A stretch of 64,000 nt of DNA from Burkholderiaceae bacterium (GTDB taxonomy: Bacteria > Pseudomonadota > Gammaproteobacteria > Burkholderiales > Burkholderiaceae_B). Positions 53,638-64,000 of this stretch are shown one piece after another. Within the stretch, counting starts at the first letter, position 1; each line of letters starts with the position of its first letter. The notes beneath the pieces were generated by a model that was given only the letters and a program-made list of their open reading frames with translations, was not told where the DNA came from and made no database searches. Both the position numbers and the translations under genes were made by a program. The stretch spans positions 49,619 to 113,618 of the forward strand of contig JAGOAJ010000011.1 of assembly GCA_017983955.1 (NCBI GenBank), given 5' to 3'.

Positions 53638-55683
53638 TTACGTAGACAAGCGCGTGAACGCCTGTTTGAAACGCTCGAATTCATGGTTGAAATCAAGAGT
53701 ACGACGTTGGGATGTCATGGCAGCCAAGATATCGCTGCCATTTTCACGAGGTCTGATCCATACCCAAATTCTGCGATCGCGAATATAGAACATGGAAAAC
53801 ACCCCGATAATCAGGAATAAACACCCGATGTAAACCGTATTTTTGCCTGGGCTGCGCGCGATCTGAAACACACTGGCCTGGACATGCTCAAAGCTTTTTA
53901 GCGATAAGAATACCGGCGCTGGGTAGTCTGGCAAGTTTGCAAACGCCAACAGCGACAATTGCAACCAGCTATCAGCTTCCTGGCCTTCCGGGCCCATGGT
54001 TTCCACTGGTGGCAAGCCCGAGTGTTCGCGCATGACATTGCGCAACTCACCCAGCGACACTTGTATCATGGGCACCGCGAAACCCAGTACTTTTTCGCGG
54101 TCTATTTCAGGTACGTTTTCTATAATGCCATTAAAACCGGCTCGCGCAAAGGTATCTAGTGCGCCCTTTGCGGCTTTAAGCAATAACGGCTCCTGGATGG
54201 CATCATTAGCGTTTTTAGCCGCAAAGCGACCTACCGCTTCATTGACCATCACCTGATCCGACAGCGCTGCCCGTAAATTCATAAATTCAGTCATGGTGCC
54301 GTCAGGATCGGCCGGTATCCTGACGTAGCGATACGGCACAGCGGCGGACTCACGCATACCCGCCAAAAACACCCGACTACCATCCAGCAAAACCGGCAAC
54401 ATATAGTTGGTGTACTCGATCGCCTGACCATCAGCCCCAATAATGCGGTACTGCACACTGGGGCCTACATTTTGCAAATGATCATTTTTTGCACCCGCAG
54501 CACTGCCCGTAACGGCTGCCACGTGCTCGGTGAATGCCTTGGGCTGTGGATCCAGATCGCCCTTCATGTTTTCAACGTTAATGACTCGCAGGCCAGAAAC
54601 ATCCACCTGTAGGGTTTCACTAGTCGCGCCATTGCCTACCGTCAGTTCAGTCGCCTTGCCTACCGTAGCTTTCACTGGGAAGGGCTTATTGAGGGGACCG
54701 CGCAAGGGATAACCCAAGAGTTCCACCGTGCTGCCGCCATCATCAAAACTGGACTGGTAGACGGTAACGCCCTTGAATCTTAGGGGCTCGTTCACCTCTA
54801 TGGTCTGGCTAAACGTTTTACCCGTATCAGGATCGGTAATTTCGACTTCGCTCTTGAAAGAACTGGGCATCCCTGTGGAGTAGTAGTCCACCAGAAACCG
54901 GTTGAGCTTCAAGGTAAACGGCAGCGGTTGCACCAAAACGCCGTTATCAACGCTAATAATACCGCTGCTGCTTTGGCCACCATCCGGCACCAGCATATTG
55001 GCTCGGAAACTGGGGTTAGCAGGCGACAAGCGCCCCGAGGCAGGCACTTCAGAGATCAGCATATTGTCGGTAATGGGCTGCTTGCCCCCTAACCAAACCT
55101 GCATGCGCACAGGCAGCTCACTGTCCAGCAGCCCACCAATACAAATCACCACAATGGCGGCATGCGTAAAAATATAGCCCAGACGGTTGGTGCTGCCTTT
55201 TTTGGCCGCCACCAGGATGGCGTCGCCATCCTGGCGTAATTTGTATTTATAACGCTGGGAATCCAGCCATTGCTGGGTTTGTTGCAAGCTTTCCTGTAGC
55301 GACAGCGCACTGGTGACTTCTACCCGATTGGGGAAAGCACGCAAACTGTTACCACGCACGTATTCGCGAAAAGTGCGCATGTCGCGCAACATTTTGGGGG
55401 TATTGCGTATCAGACACAAGCTGGTGGATAGCACCAGAAATGCCATGATCAGTACAAACCACCACGTGTTGTAAATGCTCCAGATGGAAAACTTGTCAAA
55501 GACAGAAAACCAAAAGGGGCCGAATTGGTCGATATACGCGTTAGGCGCCTGGTTTTGTTGTAGCACCGTACCTATCAGGCTGGCGATGCAAATAAACATC
55601 AACAGGCTGACAGCAAAACGCATGGAGCCCAACAGCTCAAAGATATCGGCGCCCCAACGGCGACCTGGAGTAGAGACGTTCAC
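53638..55683 (-). CDS. resB: Cytochrome c biogenesis protein ResB (Ccs1, system II)
   Basis: A 681-residue partner of CcsA. It has about four membrane helices: two near the N-terminus (LLMFICIASLIGTVLQQNQ, FVLIMAFLVLSTSLCLIRN), one near residue 170 (IFTHAAIVVICIGGLLDS), and one near the C-terminus (NTVYIGCLFLIIGVFSMFYI). A large periplasmic domain lies between the third and fourth. The GSTNRLGYIFTHAA segment contains the conserved His. Together with ccsA and the neighbouring cytochrome c4 gene it forms a cytochrome maturation cluster. Confidence 0.93.
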   Translation of the reverse strand: MNVSTPGRRWGADIFELLGSMRFAVSLLMFICIASLIGTVLQQNQAPNAYIDQFGPFWFSVFDKFSIWSIYNTWWFVLIMAFLVLSTSLCLIRNTPKMLRDMRTFREYVRGNSLRAFPNRVEVTSALSLQESLQQTQQWLDSQRYKYKLRQDGDAILVAAKKGSTNRLGYIFTHAAIVVICIGGLLDSELPVRMQVWLGGKQPITDNMLISEVPASGRLSPANPSFRANMLVPDGGQSSSGIISVDNGVLVQPLPFTLKLNRFLVDYYSTGMPSSFKSEVEITDPDTGKTFSQTIEVNEPLRFKGVTVYQSSFDDGGSTVELLGYPLRGPLNKPFPVKATVGKATELTVGNGATSETLQVDVSGLRVINVENMKGDLDPQPKAFTEHVAAVTGSAAGAKNDHLQNVGPSVQYRIIGADGQAIEYTNYMLPVLLDGSRVFLAGMRESAAVPYRYVRIPADPDGTMTEFMNLRAALSDQVMVNEAVGRFAAKNANDAIQEPLLLKAAKGALDTFARAGFNGIIENVPEIDREKVLGFAVPMIQVSLGELRNVMREHSGLPPVETMGPEGQEADSWLQLSLLAFANLPDYPAPVFLSLKSFEHVQASVFQIARSPGKNTVYIGCLFLIIGVFSMFYIRDRRIWVWIRPRENGSDILAAMTSQRRTLDFNHEFERFKQAFTRLST

Positions 55684-55712
55684 AAGAGGTGTTTCACCAA
55701 GAAAACTGCATG

Positions 55713-55741
55713 AAAAAAGGGGGCCACCCGTTAGTGCCCCC
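55713..55741 (-). terminator. Terminator of the cytochrome c4 gene
   Basis: GGGGGC (55719-55724) and GCCCCC (55736-55741) with an 11-nt loop. On the minus strand the stem is followed by six T (complement of 55713-55718). It separates the cytochrome c4 gene from resB. Confidence 0.9.
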
Positions 55742-55786
55742 TCGTCTTAGACCCGTCGGTACAGAAACGTTCCGTAAAAGACGTAC

Positions 55787-56485
55787 TTAGCGCAATCCGG
55801 CTGCGTAATCAGATACCGCAGCGATATCGGAATCTGACATGCGGTCAGCGATATCATGCATCATAGGTCCGTTAGCACGGTCACCACTACGGAACAACTT
55901 CATTTGTTCAGCAATGTAGGACGGGAACTGGCCACCTATGCGGGGATACACGCCAGGAAGACCTGCGCCATTAGCCGAGTGACAGGCTGCACAAGCAGGT
56001 ACTTTGCGATCAGGCAGACCACCGCGCCAGATGCTCTGACCACGTTCCATGGTTGCTTCGTTGCTCGCATTGCCGGCTGTTTCTGGATCCAGGGGCTGCT
56101 GCGCCAAGTAGTAAGCCACGTTGGCCATGTCTTCCGCAGTCAACTGGCTGACAAACATGGTCATGACAGTATCAGCGCCACCAGCACCACGACGCGCAGC
56201 GGGCTTATCAGCCTGTGCTTTGAAGTCCTGGAGTTGCTTAAGGATATATTCGTGGGGCTGCGCCGCCAGATTCGGATTAGCCGGTATCGTGCTGTTACCC
56301 GCGGCACCGTGGCAGCTGGCACAGGCCAGTACACCCCTAGCAGCATCGCCATTGGCGTATAACTGTTCGCCCTTAGCAAGGTCGGGCTTGGCAACCGCCA
56401 CAGCCGCGGCGGACGCGAAAGATATGACGGAAGACCCCAGCACAATACCGCTGGCAATAATAATTCTGGAAAGCACACGCTTCAT
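55787..56485 (-). CDS. Cytochrome c4-type dihaem protein
   Basis: A 232-residue periplasmic dihaem cytochrome c. The signal peptide covers about residues 1-27 and ends ASAAA. The two haem sites are CASCH in GVLACASCHGAAG and CAACH in VPACAACHSANG, one in each half of the duplicated fold. Late Met ligands are expected in the TVMTMFVSQL and NGPMMHDIADRM segments. It shuttles electrons to a terminal oxidase. ATG at 56483-56485 follows GAGGTC; longer frames are unlikely. It lies upstream of resB and has its own terminator. Confidence 0.93.
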   Translation of the reverse strand: MKRVLSRIIIASGIVLGSSVISFASAAAVAVAKPDLAKGEQLYANGDAARGVLACASCHGAAGNSTIPANPNLAAQPHEYILKQLQDFKAQADKPAARRGAGGADTVMTMFVSQLTAEDMANVAYYLAQQPLDPETAGNASNEATMERGQSIWRGGLPDRKVPACAACHSANGAGLPGVYPRIGGQFPSYIAEQMKLFRSGDRANGPMMHDIADRMSDSDIAAVSDYAAGLR

Positions 56486-56640
56486 GAAGACCTCGACGAT
56501 CGCTATTCGATCCAGGCGCTTTAAGCGCCATGATGACAACGCCATTTTCACTTAAAGCACGGCTTAAGAAAAATGGCGCAACAGTTCTAAACAAGCGATT
56601 ATACAATAGCGAATAACTTAACCTGAACCAGGCCTATCAC

Positions 56641-58274
<1,634 letters not shown>

Positions 58275-58287
58275 CGGCCCTAATTCA

Positions 58288-60231
58288 CTAGCGCGCCTTA
58301 TCCAGCGCCTGGGTGAATTTAGCAGCGTTCTGAAACCCCACCACGCGGGGATCAGAACGCTGTTTGCCTTGGGCATCAAAGAAAATGATGCCAGGCGGCC
58401 CGAACAAACTAAACCGCTTCAGCAGTTCCCTGTCTGCAGGCGTGTTCTTAGTGACATCGGCCTGCAACAGCAAGAACTCTGACATGCGTTGCGCCACGCC
58501 AGCATCGCTAAAGGTGAATTTTTCCATTTCTAAGCAAGACACGCACCAGTCAGCATAAAAATCCAATATCACCGGCTGGCTGGTAGTAGCCAATAGGCTA
58601 TCCAATTCCTGGACCGTGGCCACCTTGGAAAACGTAGGCGCTGCCACGCTGGAAGTCTGCCCTGGCTGAGCGCTAGCAACACCACCCACCGTCAACGCCG
58701 GTACAGGCCGCGTAAAGGCCTCTAGGGGCTGGAAAACATCACGCCCACCCGCAGACACCCCTACCACCAGCAATACCGCCCACAAGGCTAACAGCAGCCC
58801 CAGGGTCTTGTTCAGCAAGCGGCCCAAGCCAGCGTCATTTGCTATGGGCGCAAAAGCGCCCATCATGACGGCGCTAAGCAGGGCCAGCACCGCCCAGCCC
58901 ATAATCATGACACTATCTGGCAACACCGAATTGACCATCCACCAGGCCGTAGCCAACAGCAAGATACCAAACAGTTGCTTGATGCCATTCATCCAGGGAC
59001 CAGCCTTGGGCATAAGCGCACCCGATGACGCGCCTACGGCCAATAGCAACAGCCCTTCGCCCCACGCCATGGAAAACAATGCCGTGCCGCCCAGGGTCAG
59101 GTCACCAGTCTGAGAGATAAACAACAAGACGCCGGCCAAAGGCGCGGCTACGCATGGCCCAACAATCAAGGCTGACACCATGCCCATCAGGAAAACGCCG
59201 CTATATTTGCCGCCTGGCAATTTGGACAGCCAGTTATTCATGGCGCTTTGCATGCCTGTAGGCGCTTGCAAGGTAAACACGTCAAACATGGCCAGTGCCA
59301 ACAAGGCCAGCAGCACAGCGAACAGGGTCAACACCCAAGGTGTTTGCAACCACACCGCCATGCTGGCACCTACCAGACCGGCGGCCACGCCCAGCACTGT
59401 GTACACCAGCGACATCCCAAGTACGAACGCCGCGGCCAGTGTCAGCCCACGCCAGCGACTAAGCTTGCCCTTCCCGCCCTGATCGCCCGCCAATATGGCC
59501 AGCAAAATAGGCACCATGGGCAACACGCAAGGGGTGAAAGATAGCAACATGCCCAGCAAGAAACATAACAGAACAATTTCCATCCAGCCAGCACCTGCCA
59601 AGTAGGCGGCAAAACCAGTATCGCCCATGGACAGCACACTGCCTATGCTGGTAGTGGAATTGGTCGCCAGGACGTTGTCGCTGGGCGCGGGCACACTATC
59701 GACTACCCCAGACCCAGATGCTGCATACCCATTAGCCACAGGCGTCAGGGTAATGACGGAATCCATGGGTGGATAGCATAAACCGGCATCCGCGCACCCT
59801 TGACTGACTACCGTCAGCGTTAAGGGCAAGCCAGATCCCGCAGCCAACGGCAGGCGTACGGTTACCTGCTGGTAATAGACCTCCATGTCTTTTTCAAACG
59901 TAGGGTCGTAGGTAACGGTGCCTGGAGGATAAATAGCTTCGCCCAGTACAGCCTGATTTTCTGCCGGGGCTACAGAAAACTCAAAGCGCTCGCGATACAT
60001 ATAGTATTCAGGCGCGACCTTGAAGTGGACATGAACTTCAGTTGGATTGGCCATGGCGGCCGAAAAGACAAAGGCTTTTTCAGGATCCAGGAAGTCGTCT
60101 TGGGCGTGAGCCAAAGCCCCCATCATCATCGCCATTATCAGCAATAGCAGCCCTGACATTCGTAATGCAGCGCTACGAAGGACACGCACCCACCCAGAAG
60201 CCACGACGACCTCTTGCCTATACAACAACAT
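58288..60231 (-). CDS. dsbD: Thiol:disulfide interchange protein DsbD
   Basis: A 647-residue inner-membrane protein that passes electrons from cytosolic thioredoxin to the periplasm. A signal segment is followed by the N-terminal domain with SQGCADAGLCYPPMDS (Cys pair), a block of eight helices containing SFTPCVLPMVPILLAI and GPCVAAPLAGVLLF (the membrane Cys pair), and a C-terminal thioredoxin-like domain with DWCVSCLEME. All three redox pairs are intact. An in-frame ATG at 60159 would also give a signal peptide, and is a fair alternative start. It lies next to cutA, as in relatives. Confidence 0.94.
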   Translation of the reverse strand: MLLYRQEVVVASGWVRVLRSAALRMSGLLLLIMAMMMGALAHAQDDFLDPEKAFVFSAAMANPTEVHVHFKVAPEYYMYRERFEFSVAPAENQAVLGEAIYPPGTVTYDPTFEKDMEVYYQQVTVRLPLAAGSGLPLTLTVVSQGCADAGLCYPPMDSVITLTPVANGYAASGSGVVDSVPAPSDNVLATNSTTSIGSVLSMGDTGFAAYLAGAGWMEIVLLCFLLGMLLSFTPCVLPMVPILLAILAGDQGGKGKLSRWRGLTLAAAFVLGMSLVYTVLGVAAGLVGASMAVWLQTPWVLTLFAVLLALLALAMFDVFTLQAPTGMQSAMNNWLSKLPGGKYSGVFLMGMVSALIVGPCVAAPLAGVLLFISQTGDLTLGGTALFSMAWGEGLLLLAVGASSGALMPKAGPWMNGIKQLFGILLLATAWWMVNSVLPDSVMIMGWAVLALLSAVMMGAFAPIANDAGLGRLLNKTLGLLLALWAVLLVVGVSAGGRDVFQPLEAFTRPVPALTVGGVASAQPGQTSSVAAPTFSKVATVQELDSLLATTSQPVILDFYADWCVSCLEMEKFTFSDAGVAQRMSEFLLLQADVTKNTPADRELLKRFSLFGPPGIIFFDAQGKQRSDPRVVGFQNAAKFTQALDKAR

Positions 60232-60273
60232 CCCTTACCCCTTATTGCCTGGCGACCAACGCCCGTGTTTCAT

Positions 60274-60627
60274 TTATTCTGGTGTTGTTTGTTGCACAAC
60301 CCAGTTTAGGTAATCCCTGGTTCCGCCCAGCACCGGCAAGATCAGTACCTCAGGCACGTCATGCGGATGCAATTCCGTATAACGCCGTATCAACGCGTGC
60401 ACACGCGCCCCACTGGTTTTCATGGTCAGGGGAATTTCGTCAGAACCTTGCAGCTCTCCCTGCCACATGTACATAGACAACCCGCCTGCACCAAGGTTCA
60501 CACAAGCGGCCAAGTGTTCTTCGACCAACATGTGAGCTATCCGTTTAGCCAGTAATTGGTCGGGTGCATTACCCAGCACAATTACGACATCTGATGCAGA
60601 GAAATCAGGCGCGGAAATCATGGACAT
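60274..60627 (-). CDS. cutA: Divalent-cation tolerance protein CutA
   Basis: A 117-residue trimeric protein of the CutA1 family. Motifs: IVLGNAPDQLLAKRIAHMLV, EEHLAACVNLGAGGLSMYMW and PEVLILPVLGGTRDYLNWV, with the conserved TMKTSGARVHALIRRYTELH between. It was linked to copper tolerance in E. coli, but its real function is unclear. It sits 43 bases upstream of dsbD on the same strand, an arrangement that recurs in proteobacteria. Confidence 0.94.
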   Translation of the reverse strand: MSMISAPDFSASDVVIVLGNAPDQLLAKRIAHMLVEEHLAACVNLGAGGLSMYMWQGELQGSDEIPLTMKTSGARVHALIRRYTELHPHDVPEVLILPVLGGTRDYLNWVVQQTTPE

Positions 60628-60639
60628 CCCCTAAAAGAC

Positions 60640-60661
60640 AAAAACGGGCCTAGGGCCCGTT
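60640..60661 (-). terminator. Terminator of the alpha ribosomal operon
   Basis: Perfect 8-bp inverted repeat AACGGGCC (60643-60650) and GGCCCGTT (60654-60661), 3-nt loop. On the minus strand it is followed by TTTTTGTCTTTT. It lies just past the rplQ stop codon. Confidence 0.88.
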
Positions 60662-60685
60662 CTGTATTGCATTGCTTCAGCGTGC

Positions 60686-61072
60686 TTATTCGACGTCTTC
60701 GGCTTCGGTCACTTCTGGACGGTCAACCAATTCCATGAAGGCCATAGGCGCGTTATCGCCCTGACGGAAACCCATTTTCAGCACACGAGTGTAGCCGCCA
60801 TTGCGTTCCAGGTAACGAGGACCGATTTCACCAAACAGCTTAACCACGGCGTCGCGGTCACGCAGACGGGCAAATGCCAAGCGCTTGTTAGCCAGTGTTG
60901 GGTTCTTGGTCAATGTGATCAAGGGCTCGATAACACGACGCAGTTCCTTAGCTTTTGGCAAGGTGGTCTTGATGGCTTCGTGCATGATCAACGACACTGA
61001 CATGTTGCGGAACATGGCAAGACGGTGACTGCTGGTGCGGTTTAATTTACGTAATCCACTGCGGTGACGCAT
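60686..61072 (-). CDS. rplQ: 50S ribosomal protein L17
   Basis: A 128-residue ribosomal protein, last gene of the alpha operon. It starts [21 protein letters not shown], the conserved L17 beginning, and includes [14 protein letters not shown] and [20 protein letters not shown]. The C-terminal tail [12 protein letters not shown] is acidic and variable. A ribosome-site-containing gap of 170 bases separates it from rpoA, and a terminator follows its stop codon. Confidence 0.98.
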   Translation of the reverse strand: MRHRSGLRKLNRTSSHRLAMFRNMSVSLIMHEAIKTTLPKAKELRRVIEPLITLTKNPTLANKRLAFARLRDRDAVVKLFGEIGPRYLERNGGYTRVLKMGFRQGDNAPMAFMELVDRPEVTEAEDVE

Positions 61073-61244
61073 GATGTTTTCCTATTGAATCTTAATAACG
61101 GAACATTCCGTTGGTTAACCGGCTCTTCTATCAGCTAAGCTGCGGGCCAGATGGGGCAAAATTATACCCGGTTTTTACAACTATGTGATTACTACCAGGG
61201 GGCAAGACCTGCCGCCCCCCTTTGCTACTTAACTAAACTACAAA

Positions 61245-62228
61245 TTAAGGACGTTCCAGACCCAGGGGAGGCCAGTTTTCCAGCTTCATGCCCAGTGTCA
61301 GGCCGCGTGCAGCCAGAACTTCCTTGATTTCATTCAACGATTTGCGGCCCAGGTTAGGCGTTTTCAGCAATTCGTTTTCGGTGCGCTGTATCAGGTCGCC
61401 GATGTAGTAGATATTTTCGGCTTTCAGACAGTTGGCCGAACGTACGGTCAATTCCAGATCGTCGACTGGGCGCAACAGCACGGGGTCGATTTGCGGAGCA
61501 CCGCGTGTTGGCGCTTCGTAAGACTCGCCTGCGCCTTCCAGTGCAGCAAACACCGAGATTTGATCCATCAGAATACGGGCCGACTGGCGTACCGCTTCTT
61601 CAGGCGAAATCACGCCGTTGGTTTCAATATCCAGAACCAGCTTGTCCAAGTCGGTGCGCTGCTCGACACGGGCGCTTTCGACCGTGTAGCTAACGCGGCG
61701 AACCGGACTGTACGAAGCGTCCAGAACGATGCGACCTATGGTGTGAGTGCGATCATCGGCCAAAGCACGAATGTTGCCTGGCACATAACCACGACCTTGC
61801 TCGACCTTGATTTGCATTTCCAGCTTGCCCGCTTCGGTCAAGGACGCGATCAGGTGCTCTGGATTAACGATTTCGACATCGTGAGGCAATTCAATATCGC
61901 TAGCCAACACAGCGCCTGCGCCTTCTTTGCGCAAGATCAGTGTGACTTCTTCGCGGTTATGCAGCTTGAATACCACGCCTTTGAGGTTCAACAAGATATC
62001 AACCACGTCTTCGCGCACACCAGTGACAGTGGAGTACTCGTGTACAACACCAGTCATCTGCACTTCGGTGGGCGCGTAACCCGTCATGGACGACAACAGG
62101 ATGCGGCGCAAGGCGTTACCCAGAGTGTGTCCGAAGCCGCGTTCAAAAGGCTCCATGACGATTTTTGCGTGATTCTTGCTGATAGGTTCGACTTCAATCG
62201 AACGTGGTTTCAAAAAACCTTGAGACAT
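61245..62228 (-). CDS. rpoA: DNA-directed RNA polymerase subunit alpha
   Basis: A 327-residue subunit that forms the dimer on which core polymerase assembles. The N-terminal dimerisation domain has [23 protein letters not shown], and the C-terminal DNA- and activator-binding domain (about 245-327) has [20 protein letters not shown] and [18 protein letters not shown]. The length is that of the E. coli protein. It lies between rpsD and rplQ in the conserved order. Confidence 0.99.
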   Translation of the reverse strand: MSQGFLKPRSIEVEPISKNHAKIVMEPFERGFGHTLGNALRRILLSSMTGYAPTEVQMTGVVHEYSTVTGVREDVVDILLNLKGVVFKLHNREEVTLILRKEGAGAVLASDIELPHDVEIVNPEHLIASLTEAGKLEMQIKVEQGRGYVPGNIRALADDRTHTIGRIVLDASYSPVRRVSYTVESARVEQRTDLDKLVLDIETNGVISPEEAVRQSARILMDQISVFAALEGAGESYEAPTRGAPQIDPVLLRPVDDLELTVRSANCLKAENIYYIGDLIQRTENELLKTPNLGRKSLNEIKEVLAARGLTLGMKLENWPPLGLERP

Positions 62229-62283
62229 GCTTAATCCTTTTCAATACCCTCGGCTCGTTACACCGATAAGGCTGACGAATAAT

Positions 62284-62345
62284 GCCGAAGCAGGAGATAT
62301 CCGGCTTCGGCTAATTGGTAGGTTGGCCTGTAGGCCGCCCTACCA
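62284..62345 (-). promoter_or_regulatory. Two hairpins in the rpsD-rpoA gap
   Basis: First hairpin GCCGAAGC (62284-62291) and GCTTCGGC (62304-62311); second hairpin TGGTAGG (62316-62322) and CCTACCA (62339-62345), with an inner stem GGCCT-GT-AGGCC. They occupy most of the gap between rpsD and rpoA on the minus strand. Neither is followed by a T-run, so they look like attenuation, processing or protein-binding structures rather than a full terminator. Confidence 0.5.
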
Positions 62346-62354
62346 CTCACGTGA

Positions 62355-62978
62355 TTAACGTGAGTACAGTTCCACAACCATGGATTCGTTGACGTCACGA
62401 GCGACTTCAGCGCGATCTGGAACCTGTTTAAAGGTACCGACCAGCTTAGTTGCATCGACTTCAACCCACTGGGGAAAGCCCTGACCAGCGGCCAGATCCA
62501 GTGATTCACGAATACGCAGTTGTGCTTTGGCTTTTTCGCGGATGGCGACAACGTCACCAGCCTTGACCATCATCGAAGCGATGTCCGCTGTGCGGCCATT
62601 GATCTCGATAGCGCGGTGGGTAACCAGCTGACGTGCTTCGGCGCGTGTCGAGCCAAAACCCATGCGGTACACCACGTTGTCCAGGCGCGATTCCAGCAAT
62701 TGAATCAGCGTTTCACCAGTGTTGCCACGGCGACGATCTGCTTCAACAAAGTATTTGCGGAACTGCTTCTCAAGTATGCCGTACATACGTTTGAGCTTTT
62801 GCTTTTCGCGCAGCTGCAAACCGTAGTCTGAAGTACGGGCGCCCGAAGTACGACCATGCTGACCGGGCTTGGATTCAAGTTTGCACTTAGAATCCAGCGA
62901 GCGGCGCGAGCTTTTCAAGAATAAATCAGTACCCTCGCGACGCGAGAGTTTGCATGTAGGACCAATATAACGTGCCAA
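62355..62978 (-). CDS. rpsD: 30S ribosomal protein S4
   Basis: A 207-residue primary 16S rRNA binding protein, which in E. coli also represses the alpha operon. It starts [20 protein letters not shown] and includes [19 protein letters not shown] and the S4 RNA-binding domain [20 protein letters not shown]. Four hallmark regions are all in place, and length is normal. Followed downstream by a gap with two hairpins and by rpoA. Confidence 0.99.
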   Translation of the reverse strand: MARYIGPTCKLSRREGTDLFLKSSRRSLDSKCKLESKPGQHGRTSGARTSDYGLQLREKQKLKRMYGILEKQFRKYFVEADRRRGNTGETLIQLLESRLDNVVYRMGFGSTRAEARQLVTHRAIEINGRTADIASMMVKAGDVVAIREKAKAQLRIRESLDLAAGQGFPQWVEVDATKLVGTFKQVPDRAEVARDVNESMVVELYSR

Positions 62979-62989
62979 GATGCTTCCCC

Positions 62990-63391
62990 TTAGATGCGAC
63001 GGCGCTTAGGCGGACGGCAGCCATTGTGCGGCACCGGCGTGATGTCTGAAATGCTGGAAATTTTGATACCCAGGGCATTCAGTGCGCGCACGGATGACTC
63101 ACGGCCAGGACCGGGGCCCTTGATACGAATTTCTAGCGTTTTAATACCGTATTCCTGAGCCAAGCGGCCTGCGGATTCGGCGGCTACCTGCGCTGCAAAT
63201 GGAGTGGATTTACGCGAGCCCTTAAAGCCAGCGCCACCCGATGTTGCCCACGACAAGGCATTGCCCTGACGATCAGTAATCGTAATGATCGTGTTGTTGA
63301 AAGAAGCATGAACGTGCGCAATGCCGTCCGATACGTTCTTTTTGACCTTTTTGCGGGCGCGGGACGCGCCGCTATTGGAAGCTTTCGCCAT
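62990..63391 (-). CDS. rpsK: 30S ribosomal protein S11
   Basis: A 133-residue ribosomal protein. Motifs include [39 protein letters not shown] and the C-terminal [20 protein letters not shown], all highly conserved in S11. Located 12 bases before rpsM ends and 11 bases ahead of rpsD in the conserved operon order. Confidence 0.99.
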   Translation of the reverse strand: MAKASNSGASRARKKVKKNVSDGIAHVHASFNNTIITITDRQGNALSWATSGGAGFKGSRKSTPFAAQVAAESAGRLAQEYGIKTLEIRIKGPGPGRESSVRALNALGIKISSISDITPVPHNGCRPPKRRRI

Positions 63392-63403
63392 CTTCTATTC
63401 CTT

Positions 63404-63769
63404 TTATTTCTTCAGGGAAGCAGCAGCGCGACGCGGCCCTTTACGGGTACGAGCGTTGGTGCGGGTGCGCTGACCACGCACGGGCAGACCACGCTTGTGA
63501 CGTGCGCCCCGGTAGGTTCCCAGATCGACCAAACGTTTGATCGACAGTTGTACTTCGCGACGCAGATCGCCTTCTACCGTGAGCACGCCAATGTGTTCGC
63601 GGATACGCTCGAGTTCGGCGTCAGTCAGATCTTTCACTTTTTTCGAGTATTCAATACCTGATGCTTCGCAAATTTTACGAGCACGGGTACGTCCAATACC
63701 AAAAATAGCGGTAAGTCCGATTTCGGCGTGTTGATGCGGCGGGATATTAATGCCAGCAATACGGGCCAT
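63404..63769 (-). CDS. rpsM: 30S ribosomal protein S13
   Basis: A 121-residue ribosomal protein of the small-subunit head. It starts [20 protein letters not shown], includes [20 protein letters not shown], and ends in the basic segment [12 protein letters not shown]. Normal length. Preceded by rpmJ with a gap of 35 bases. Confidence 0.99.
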   Translation of the reverse strand: MARIAGINIPPHQHAEIGLTAIFGIGRTRARKICEASGIEYSKKVKDLTDAELERIREHIGVLTVEGDLRREVQLSIKRLVDLGTYRGARHKRGLPVRGQRTRTNARTRKGPRRAAASLKK

Positions 63770-63804
63770 GACTGTTCCTTGTTAAATCCGTTGCGTTTCG
63801 GCCA

Positions 63805-63918
63805 TTAGCCTTGACGCTGCTTATGACGTGGGTCAGTGCAGATGACGCGCACCACCCCGTGACGTTTAATGATCTTGCAGTTGCGACAAATTCGCTTTAC
63901 CGATGCCATTACCTTCAT
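63805..63918 (-). CDS. rpmJ: 50S ribosomal protein L36
   Basis: A 37-residue protein, read from ATG at 63916-63918 to the stop at 63805-63807. It starts [20 protein letters not shown] and ends [10 protein letters not shown]. The zinc ligands CRNC, the later Cys in VICTDP and the His in DPRHK are all present, so it is the zinc-containing (C+) form. It lies between infA and rpsM, the normal place at the head of the alpha operon. Confidence 0.96.
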   Translation of the reverse strand: MKVMASVKRICRNCKIIKRHGVVRVICTDPRHKQRQG

Positions 63919-63950
63919 GGTTGACTCCTGTGTTTCCTGTAACCGGCCGC

Positions 63951-64000
63951 TTATTTAGAGCGGAAAACAATTCTGGCGCGTGAAAGATCGTAGGGGGTTA
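63951..64000 (-). CDS. infA: Translation initiation factor IF-1, C-terminal end
   Basis: The last 15 codons and stop of infA, cut by the right edge of the window. The translation [15 protein letters not shown] is the typical IF-1 C-terminus. It precedes rpmJ in the alpha operon of beta- and other proteobacteria. Confidence 0.88.
   Translation of the reverse strand, partial: TPYDLSRARIVFRSK

Noticed and set aside
61491-62234. 247-codon plus-strand frame opposite rpoA
   Set aside because: It is an antisense shadow of rpoA, which is certain.

Overview
The window looks like a chromosomal segment of a betaproteobacterium of the order Burkholderiales, most likely family Alcaligenaceae (the Bordetella/Achromobacter/Alcaligenes relatives). 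This rests on the protein sequences and on familiar blocks: aroK-aroB-dgt; a PBP1A gene followed by a LptM-type lipoprotein gene and lysA; engB-hemB-dsbD-cutA next to the alpha ribosomal operon; and uvrA divergent from an MFS gene and ssb. The genus cannot be fixed from this sequence. I see no tRNA, rRNA, CRISPR array, insertion sequence or prophage.

Layout. 1-1.7 kb: the start of a CPA1 Na+/H+ antiporter gene and rpoH, whose promoter carries a CIRCE (HrcA) operator. 1.9-3.1 kb: an AT-rich two-gene cassette of unknown function (the second gene is DUF1828/DUF1829-like), closed by its own terminator. 3.2-4.9 kb: nitroreductase, VOC protein and a MarR regulator. 5.0-18.7 kb: a long catabolic operon (indolepyruvate oxidoreductase-like pair, Rieske oxygenase with its reductase, CoA ligase, thiolase-fold protein, DUF35-SDR fusion, cyclase-family hydrolase, SDR), followed by an amino-acid-type substrate-binding protein. 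Gene content and order match the iad-like auxin (indole-3-acetate) degradation loci. 18.7-20.8 kb: glutathione-dependent formaldehyde detoxification. 21.3-35 kb: mixed housekeeping genes (nuclease, aspS, ubiA, aminotransferase, ssb and others). 35.1-38 kb: uvrA. 38.6-41 kb: TetR regulator and AidB-like dehydrogenase. 41-48 kb: dgt, aroB, aroK, PBP1A, lptM, lysA. 48.1-52.2 kb: two convergent c-di-GMP genes. 52.3-56.5 kb: system II cytochrome c maturation and cytochrome c4. 56.6-60.6 kb: engB, hemB, dsbD, cutA. 60.7-64 kb: alpha operon rplQ-rpoA-rpsD-rpsK-rpsM-rpmJ-infA (minus strand).

Two things stand out. First, the catabolic operon can be read as a complete chemical route: oxygenation of indole-3-acetate, CoA activation, retro-aldol release of acetyl-CoA by a thiolase-fold protein that lacks the thiolase nucleophile and works with a DUF35 partner, hydrolysis of isatin, and oxidative decarboxylation of the resulting arylglyoxylate. 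The DUF35 partner is fused to an SDR domain whose catalytic Tyr and Lys are replaced. Second, a composite intergenic element of about 350 bp occurs twice (20956-21323 and 38185-38537), with a third partial copy at 38054-38130. Its hairpins keep pairing through compensatory base changes between copies, and T:G oppositions suggest that the plus strand is the RNA strand. I do not recognise it as a known RNA family.
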